This document shows positions 56,348 through 64,000 of a stretch of 64,000 bases of DNA, one piece after another. The stretch lies in the NCBI GenBank assembly GCA_025024175.1, contig QCXZ01000075.1, positions 7,874,001 through 7,938,000 on the forward strand, read 5' to 3'. Position 1 is the first letter of the stretch; each line of letters opens with the position of its first letter. Source of the DNA: Rhyzopertha dominica (taxonomy: Eukaryota; Arthropoda; Insecta; Coleoptera; Bostrichidae). A program made the translations under genes and the position numbers. The notes below the pieces were generated by a model that saw only the letters and a list, made by a program, of their open reading frames with translations, made no database searches and was not told where the DNA came from.

Positions 56348-59300
56348 ATGGACTGGTCGTTTAGCGAGAAACTTATCGTTGTGTCTTGTAGATTTATTGG
56401 AATAGTCTTTTTTGAAACCAACTATTGTCCAGGCAATAACAACAAGAGATGGATAACACTCATACCAATATTTTACTACGCATTCTCATTTTATTGTATA
56501 ATTTCAACGTTGTTGACGTATCAACAAGTGTATGTCGGCGCGGATGCCGAATCGCTTATAAGGGCAAGTGATTTTGTAGGGGTCGTTATTATTGGTGTGA
56601 GCCTCCTTGGAAAGGGATGCTATTATTTCATCAAGAGAAACGAGCTAGCCGATTTAGTTTGGAAGGTAAGACTTATACAAGACAAAGGAGTATCTATTTA
56701 CACGGACATGTCTTAGAACCGTTTGCTACTAATTTAAGTATTGAAATAGTTATTATGCTGAAACTGGATGTGTACGCCGTTTTAATACAAGAAATTAGCC
56801 CATGTTCTATTTTCTTGTATAACAGATGCATTTTCACAGGTTTGACTTTAAGAAAAATAGCGCCGTGATGTTTGCTCGACGTTTGGAAGGAGGAGATATG
56901 CAGCAAACAAAATATAGTTTTTTTTTTCAAATACTCAGTTGTATATGTTTCATAACCATACTTTTCCCAAAATGTTTACTAATAGCCCGATAAATACAAG
57001 CATGAGAGGCAAGAGCCTTAAAAAGATTGCACACGGTTTCTTTTATTAACTTTTATAGAAAGCAAACTATTAAAATCTAGGGTTGAAACAATTTATTTAA
57101 TTGTAATGTCGAGAGATCATTGACACTGAAACTACTGCTATCGGTCTGAACAAACTACAACGGAGCGTGCGCATGCGAGAAGCGAGAGCTAGTTATGGCA
57201 GTGTTGTCCAAGCTATTTTAGCGTTATTAATATATCTGCGTGAAATGTAGCTTTCCAATTCCATTCCATTCCATGAACATTCATTCTCCTAGCTTAATCA
57301 TTGTTAGTATCAACAGTCATACACGACTTAATCATTTGTTTTTTGAGTCATTAGGCATTTTTTTTTAACTTTTAACAACAAATTGTGGTAATTCGGTATT
57401 ACCACAAACACAAACTACAGTAAAAGTAATTTTTTATAAGTGGGTTACATCTAAGGCCTACTTTACACACAACAATTGCTTTGACGTTTATTGTCATCTG
57501 TCGATTGTTAAATTATTTGATATATTTTAATATGAGAAAACGCGTGGAAGTTTGTATTTTCCATTTTCAACATATTTTGTAGTGTTTTATACAACAATCA
57601 ACTTTAAGATTGCAGAAAGTTCTCATTTCGAAGCTGTGGACTAACACGGTTTCGTATAACTTTTAGGTTATCTATTGTATTTGTGAACCTGTGGCTACAG
57701 TAAGCCTGTGAAAGAATTGCACTATGATGGACTGAAAGATTTTTTAGCCTGCCACAAAATGGTAAAATTCAAAAACTAAGTAGTATTAGCGTTAGCTCCA
57801 CTCATAGAAATCTTATTTATTACATAGAACTTTTATATATAACACCTGCGCGTGAAAAATCTATGTCAATACGTGTATTGGCGAAAGAAGCAGCGGGTTT
57901 GCGGCGCATGCTCAAAACGTACAATTTTAAGACCTCGAAAAGGTCTGTCTTTGTCTCTCATCTCACTGTGCCTGTCAGTGAGTTACTTCAGGTGGTAAAG
58001 GTTATGTTTATTTAAAAAAATGCGCCATTTGATAACCCCAATTTCCATTTTTGCTAAGGTATGTAAAACAATTTGATTCGTTATTTTATTACCTAGAGTT
58101 TTTACATACCTTTTTATGTAAAACAATTGTTTCGTTATTTTATTACCTAGAGTTTTTACACACCTTTTTTTTGTAATTGCCCATACATACCAAAAACATT
58201 TCATTTGGAAATTCTCGTCATTATTGTCAAAACGAACATAAAAGATTACCTTCCTGGCCTTCCAAACAGGCAGCGCCAATAATAATTTAAAAAGATTCGC
58301 AAAATTGTCGAAAATACCTTCGGCAATTCGTTGCCTGGTTATCCCAAAAATTTGGCTGGACACGTCCGCGTCTCTTTCTTCATCTTGTACTTATTCTTGA
58401 CAGTGCTGTAAATTTTAAAGGGCGTAAATACATAAATGAGAGTGGTAGACAGACATCGACCGGCACGAACCTATAATATTTAACCGGCACTGATGATGTT
58501 GCATTTTCCAACAGCTCCTTTAGTACAAAAACATTTAATATGTGATATAAATTTTCTGTAACCAACCCTGGTTTTAGTTTCATAATTGTTAGTCCGGTTC
58601 TGACTTGCTTTCAACCTATGAATTTAGCGTTCTATGTAAATATACGATTTCTCTGGCTTCCACAATGCAAGGGTGTAGCCTGTAGAGGTTAACTATTGAA
58701 ATGCTTACTGAAAAGGATTTATAATTACAAATTGAGAACAAAACCCTAAGCTTATTTCTCGTATTGAAACGCGCGCACATCTAATTTTTAGTATAATAAT
58801 TTTAAGAACTTATTTCAATACTTCAATAAGTATAGTGGCAAACGGCTCTTATGCCGAGCCTTGGAAGCCATATTGTGAAACTCGGCAAGTCATCTGCGTA
58901 GGCGAGAATTACAGTGTGGATGACACCATGCCATCTAGTGGCAATACGGCATCATCCACTCGTCTCTGTGAAGAACGAATCTGAACGGGCGTTTAAAAGC
59001 CGTCAGACGTCCTCCAACGACGATTTCTGCACCGAATGCTGTTCTCGAGACATAATTATCGTCTACGTAGGTTGCTATGGTCTGTAAATACAGATAACTG
59101 CATTGTCGATTGCCCAATAAGCGTTTGAGCTCAGCAAGAGAAAACTCTTCTAACACATATTTAAGATAGACGTGTCCACGTCAAATGTCTATCTCAAAGG
59201 TTCAGCCACCAGGGATTTCTTTACAGATAAAACACTTTGACGGGAATAAACACCACGCCAATCTATTGGGCCCATTTGCATTATTTTTTATAATGCTGGT

Positions 59301-60122
59301 AATGTTAGCAATAGATATCACAACCATGCTTCGTCTAGGAAAGAATAAATGGGCCATGCTAAAGTTCATGCTATGTTACACTATGAACATTTATGAAAGC
59401 TTTATAGAACTGATGTTTATGAGCATTTTTCTTCAAGCGTTGATTAATTCTTACAAACAGTTAAACGAAAATATCTCAAAAGTTTCCTTTTGTGGTCGTT
59501 CTCCATCAAAATCAGCGGCAATCAAAGCAATGGAGGGCCTAACAGTAAAGCATTACGAACTTTGTTCACTGGCTATGGAAGCTAACAAAATTTTTGGCTT
59601 TCCTGGATTGTTAGAAATAACAAACGATTTCCAGTCCATAACAATAAGTCTCTATGTGTTATGGACAACAGCTAAAGCCAACTTAGGTGAAGATTCTATT
59701 ACTCTTGCTATTGGATGGTCTGCAATTCATTCACTTCACACGTGGTGTGTGCTAAAGGACTGGGTTAAATTATATAAAGAGGTGAGGATTTTTCGATAGC
59801 CACAATGCTACACTTTTTTTATTTTACTCTTAGGCATCCAAAGGTGCAAGCTACATCCATGACATTTGGAACCACTATGTAAACCATACTGAGGAAAGTG
59901 AAGAAATTCGTCATTTACAACTGACAGCTGTGCAATATTATTTCACGAAGCCTGTATTCACTGCTTGTGGATTCTTCCCCCTTGACATGACATTTATTCA
60001 TCTAGTAAGTACGCTAAGACTTAGATACAAAGCAAGTACACCAGTTCATTTTACAGATAGTTGCTTCTGTTACGACTTACTGGTTATTTTTAACTCAGTT
60101 CAATACCCCACTGAGGATGTAA
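56348..60122 (+). CDS. Gustatory receptor B, tandem paralogue of receptor A
   Basis: Exons 56348-56665, 59227-59781, 59834-60004 and 60057-60122 (stop TAA), each exactly the same length as in receptor A (318, 555, 171, 66), so no indel has broken either gene. 369 residues; differences from A are scattered substitutions, for example NYCPGNNNKRW against NYRPGNNNRRW in the first extracellular or intracellular loop, and ends LFLTQFNTPLRM. The family signature TYhhhhhQF is read as TYWLFLTQF. Intron 1 is 2.6 kb and has lost the ends of the TIR transposon present in A. Likely a functional chemoreceptor with the same expression logic as A, since 5' flank and introns are duplicated too. Confidence 0.9.
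57810..58655. other. Sequence in intron 1 of receptor B that copy A lacks
   Basis: Copy A continues directly from GTTAGCTCCACT to CTTCCACAGTGCAAGGG, while B has about 850 bp between. It contains a short tandem repeat (TTTCGTTATTTTATTACCTAGAGTTTTTACA, two units, about 58075-58165) and minus-strand open frames without recognised domains. A probable insertion, unclassified. Confidence 0.5.
58903..59060. mobile_element. Short insertion in intron 1 of receptor B, with target duplication
   Basis: Copy A has one TCATCTACGTAGG; B has TCATCTGCGTAGG and TCGTCTACGTAGG on either side of about 160 bp. The direct repeats of about 13 bp suggest a retroposed (SINE-like) insertion after the duplication. The minus-strand frame over it (58935-59156) is not a known protein. 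Confidence 0.6.
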
Positions 60123-60338
60123 AAGTGTAGAGATCGAGATTTTATTAGGTTATAGATGAAACAAATGGTAATATCTCAAAATTACCAGTAAAACCTTTCG
60201 AGCTAGAAATTTTAAATTGTATATTAAAGGTGGTCAGTAATGAAGTAATTTGGTTATTAATAAATGTACATTAACATACCCTGTCTTCGTTAGTCATTAA
60301 GAATTTACGTCTGTTATATAGCAAAAATTGTGAATTAT

Positions 60339-60344
60339 AATAAA
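60339..60344 (+). terminator. Polyadenylation signal of receptor B
   Basis: AATAAA about 215 bases after the stop, in the same place as in receptor A. Confidence 0.5.
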
Positions 60345-60739
60345 TAGTATGGGTAAAGAGGTGTGTCTATTTTAATTAAACCATCATTTACATGTACAGC
60401 AAACTTATAAGGTAGACAGTATTGAACCACTTGGATCCGGCTTAATGTAACATACTAATTAAGATTAAGACTATTGGGTATTTCAACAGCCAGTGGTGCG
60501 ATGCTTTGTCCCCTAAAATATCTTGATAATGCAGAATGAAGTTATATATGCGTTCCTACTGCAAGCGCGTCACCCATAGGCACTGCCTTTCAGGATTGGT
60601 ACACGTCATTTTGAAGTACATATGGGTTTGCTATTAAACTAGTGAGTGATATATTTGAGCGTTACTTATAGTTTTACGGGCACCATCTATAGCACTGCGC
60701 GACATCAAGAAAAAAAGTTTGCTGTAAACTTGTGACATG

Positions 60740-61608
60740 TTCTGCCGGAGATCATTTGATGGACCTTTACTTTCGTCCTTCTTATTTGTGTGGAGAAAAC
60801 TACAAAAACCTTTTGGGAAATGAACTTTCGACTGCTCTTGAAAACCTTTCACTTCTAGATAGAGCGCGTATGGGCTTTTAACAATGTCCATGAGCTCCGC
60901 CAGCGCATTCAACGTAATTNTGAGCGAACAAGCAACACTGAAGCCAATTTCTTCAGGGTGAGAAGGTCAATGAGACGATGTGCACTGCCGAAGATGGTGG
61001 TCACTACCAACATTCAATCTAAAATTAATTAAAATAAAGCATTTTACAATTCAGTTGCTTCTGCGTATTTTTGTTGTCTGATTTTATTACGATCTATTGA
61101 CGGTCAAATTTAAATAAATTTAGCTGAAAAAGGTTGAAATAAAACTTATTTTAAAATATGTAAAAAGTCTAACTTTATGTTAAAATTGTATCAAGTACAG
61201 GACAGTTAGTTGTCCTCTATTCGGTCAACTAGATATGAGTAAATCTGTAAATAATTTAAACGCACTTTTCTCGAAAACGGTAAATTTTAATGAAACGTCA
61301 TAGGATGGAGTATTTCTTTAAATAAGATTTAAAATTGTTTATCAAACCATTCAAAAATTATTTGCACAAATATTCTAAACCAAAAACCATTAAGGGTAGT
61401 TAAACCCCTCACCTGCCTTGAGAGGTATTAAAAAGTGGCACCACTTCAAACCCCCAATAAAAAAAACGATTCGTAAAAAAACTATTTTCTACCGTTCATC
61501 TTCAAAAAGCTGTAACTCAATAATGAGGGCGCAGATCTCAAAATGCAAAATCAACTTTCTTCGTATTTTTATGCATTGAATATGCCTATATTTCAGTGAC
61601 AGCCTGTA
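60740..61608 (+). mobile_element. Mariner-type transposon 3' part, copy B
   Basis: Same remnant as 52640-53571, with the FNNVHELRQRI-like tail near 60880 and terminal TGACAGCCTGTATA near 61595. Present in both copies, so older than the duplication. Confidence 0.55.
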
Positions 61609-62287
61609 TAAATTTACCGCGCCGAGCTAAAAGATATTATAAAATAAAAACCTAACGAACGAATAGTTAGAATAGTTGGGTTAACCACTTACACTGAGTG
61701 GAGGTTTAGTGAACTGATGATTTAAGACAAGACAAATGACAGTTGCAGTAAAATGGACCAATACAGCGTCAGCTAATTGTTATCGACGAATTTATTTTGA
61801 AATAAATATATTTAGCAAATAGTATATCGCAATTTTGTATTGCCTTTATTCGTTGTAGTGACATAAGTTGCGTGGTACCCATTTTCGATTTCTTTTTTCT
61901 TTGGTACATCGCCTTGTTTTATCTTTAAGGTAAGTGGTCTCTTTCGATCTCAATAATTTATTTCCTTCGATTTCTGCAAAAGACTGTTTAAAAATATTAA
62001 ATAATCTGCTGTTAAATTGTAACTTACCTGTGTTTCAAAAAATAATTTGGTTTTATTAACAGAATAAATATTTCTTACAAAATTCAGATTTAGCAATGGG
62101 TTCGTCTCTTAGCCCACTTTTAGCAGAACTTTTTATGAATAATTTAGAACAAGATATTTTCAAAATCGTTTCCTTTTCTTCCCATATTAAATTTTGGTAT
62201 CGTCAGGTAGATGATGTTTGCGCCTTTATACAGGAAATCGCAATGACTTAAATAATTTTCTTACATTTATTAATTATCTCCATGATT

Positions 62288-63172
62288 TGTTAAATGTCAA
62301 TTTTTGTATCTGCGTTATTATTAAAATAAAAGGTGTTTTTGTACGTTTATTTATTTCTTTCTATGTTTAGAATCGCTGCTAATAAGATAAAAACTAAGAT
62401 CGAAGCGAATGCGTATGCATGCGATTAATTGTTTTGGCGAGAAATATCAGAGTCGCGAGGAGATGCAAAAGTAGGCAATGATTATTGATGTGTCATTTTT
62501 GACAGAGTGAAATGTTCTTGATTTTGGCTCTGAGAGAGCGAGGCCTTTGGCCATGATGTGCCTCAGGCAGTGAGAGCGAGGTCTTTGGCAATGATGTGCC
62601 TCAGGCAGTGAAAGAGAGGTCTTTGGCCATGATGTGCCTCAGGCAGTTTTAAACCCCTAGCGCAGAGTGCCCGGTTAACAGCCGTGGTTCCTTCGAGTGG
62701 GTGACTTGCATTCCGGGGGGTAATGCGGGCTACTCGAATGACATAGTTCTGGTGGAGAGGGTAGCCTTATTAACTGCCCCCGATCCGGGTTATTGGAATG
62801 CGACCCTATAGGCCTTAGGGTAAGCGTTCGGGGAAGCCTCTACTATTTCAGGTGGACACTAGCTAGTTGTTGAACAGAGAAAACTAACAAGGTATTCATA
62901 ACCACCACTGACTAATGATGTAATCTAAGGGATAAAGCCATGGACAGGATAATGATGAGGCCCTGGGATGAAAACCCCTCTGTGAGTCTTAACTGTATCT
63001 GTTTGAGTTTAACGGATGAGTAACTTATGTTTTGTTTTTGCATGTCCCGCGTGTATGTAAAACCGCCTTGTCTGTCCACCGGAGTGACCGCATTGTTATG
63101 ACCCACGGATGAAGGCGACGATAATGTAAGTTTTTACTGGATATTCCCGCATTAGTTTTTCTAAGTTTTACA
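62288..63172 (+). mobile_element. Solo LTR with 4-bp target duplication
   Basis: Begins TGTTAAATG, ends TTTTACA (TG...CA), 885 bp, flanked by GATT at 62284-62287 and 63173-63176; copy A has one GATT and no insert. The 4-bp duplication suggests a Ty3/gypsy-like or ERV-like integrase, but no internal region exists to prove it. It contains AATAAA near 62325, three 38-bp tandem units and a rather GC-rich middle. Confidence 0.8.
62534..62647 (+). repeat. Three 38-bp tandem units inside the solo LTR
   Basis: GAGAGCGAGG.CTTTGGC.A followed by TGATGTGCCTCAGGCAGT, starting at 62534, 62572 and 62610, with a few substitutions. Such repeats in LTRs are often enhancer-like; that is inference. Confidence 0.9.
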
Positions 63173-64000
63173 GATTCCCTAAATTTTAGTTATGAATTTA
63201 GAAATTAATAATCAAATTCCATTTTTAGATTTATTAATTATACGAAATCAGTCTTCGCCTTACCTATCTTTCGAAATTTTTAGAAAACCCACACGCACCT
63301 ATACTTTTCCTTTCACCCTTATACACATAAAATATCCGTATTTCATTTTATTTTTAAAACACTTTCTAAACTGCCCCTTTCTTTAAACGCTTTTGAAAAG
63401 TAACTTGGTGTAGTTCTTCAAACTGCTTTTAATAATAATTTTCCAAAACATGTATAACTAAACTTATACTTCAAATATTTACCAAAATTTAAGTTTTCTT
63501 TTAACACCATTTATGTCGCAGAAGTCAAAATTTGGTATCCTATTAGGTTTGTTGGTCCAGTCTCACTTAGTTTATCTAAATTGTTTACCTCTCGTGGAAT
63601 AGGTGTTGGATTTTCTACGGTAGGCAGTGTGTGTTTTCCCGTTTTGTTCGCAATAAAGACAAAATTTCAGTTTTGAATCATTCGGGAGTTTATAGTTTTT
63701 CTTGTAACGATTGTAATTCTGTTTATATTGGTAATACGGGAAGATCTTTTTTAATTAGAGGCAATGAATATTTAAAACAATATGAAAAATACAAATTTAT
63801 TTATAAATTCTTTTGTATTTCTATATTTACATTATTATTATTATTATAGGCACTGCTGATGGCTAATTTTAGCTGAAAGCGCTTTGCCAATTTGTTAAAT
63901 GTAGTGGATTTACATTATCATAATCTTTGCTTTATGAAAATTTTTTGCGTTAGTGCGTGTACTTTGTGATAAGTAAATATGTCAAAGCATATGAAGTACG

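Larger units (their letters stand above)
62040..63885 (+). mobile_element. Penelope-like element in copy B, interrupted by a solo LTR
   Basis: Reverse transcriptase part with SDLAMGSSLSPLLAELFMNN (about 62090-62150) and VDDVCAFIQ (62205), interrupted at 62288-63172, then NQIPFLDLLIIRNQSSPY (63200-63260). The GIY-YIG endonuclease start reads VYSFSCNDCNSVYIGNTGRS (63690-63750) and stops shortly after. The terminal motif 63853-63878 reads CTGCTGA, stem GGCT/AGCT, GAAA; the same 3' end as 26840-26890. Several frameshifts. Confidence 0.85.
55953..64000 (+). repeat. Tandem duplication, copy B
   Basis: Starts TGATGACAAAGCAGTTTATA and runs at least to 63.4 kb in parallel with copy A; the PLE is longer here because the right end is not cut by the duplication joint. 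Confidence 0.9.

Noticed and set aside
60634..60912. Minus-strand 92-codon frame, also partly at 52639-52827
   Set aside because: It is antisense to a mariner-type transposase tail whose residues fit better on the + strand.
1..64000. CRISPR arrays, tRNA and rRNA genes, bacterial operons
   Set aside because: No regularly spaced short repeats with unique spacers, no cloverleaf with anticodon arm that I could see, no rRNA core sequence; the sequence is eukaryotic.

Overview
The window looks like a piece of an insect nuclear genome: AT-rich, with genes split into small exons by GT/AG introns, animal-type multigene families (CRAL-TRIO lipid carriers, gustatory receptors) and a dense load of insect-type transposons. 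A few N bases (for example near 5643, 25678, 45044, 52550, 60920) mark an assembled draft. I cannot name the order.

Region 1 (1-16.1 kb) holds a six-exon CRAL-TRIO domain gene on the + strand (3610-16050). The last exon of an upstream, probably tandem, paralogue lies at 1677-1824. The introns are full of mobile DNA: a Crypton tyrosine-recombinase element (10.54-11.9 kb) and its internally deleted sister at the left edge, Penelope-like element (PLE) pieces, a DUF4817 fragment and a 136-bp fold-back.

Region 2 (16-31 kb) has no intact gene. It is a graveyard of PLE, LINE and PIF/Harbinger remnants. Among them are two short retroposed units (22817-22927 and about 23574-23720), each flanked by a long target-site duplication and each carrying a hammerhead ribozyme with all three stems. 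A third, antisense and apparently dead copy sits in the last-but-one intron of the CRAL-TRIO gene.

Region 3 (31.16-37.66 kb) is an almost intact BEL/Pao LTR retrotransposon: LTRs differing by about one base, a 5-bp target duplication, and one frameshift in pol. It is followed by PLE, Tc1/mariner and unclassified repeats (38-46.8 kb), including a 139-bp inverted repeat.

Region 4 (46.87-64 kb) is a tandem duplication of about 9 kb. Each copy carries a complete four-exon gustatory receptor gene of 369 codons that ends with the receptor-family TYhhhhhQF signature, a transposase remnant and a PLE. Comparing the copies gives empty sites that date later insertions: a Helitron-like PIF1-helicase insertion with a very long inverted repeat in copy A, and in copy B an 885-bp solo LTR with 4-bp target duplication and a 160-bp unit with target duplication. 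A 1.2-kb TIR transposon with TA target sites survives whole in intron 1 of copy A only.

The most interesting signal is the retroposed hammerhead family. Separately, hammerhead-like motifs at PLE ends all carry one additional nucleotide after the CTGANGA box.
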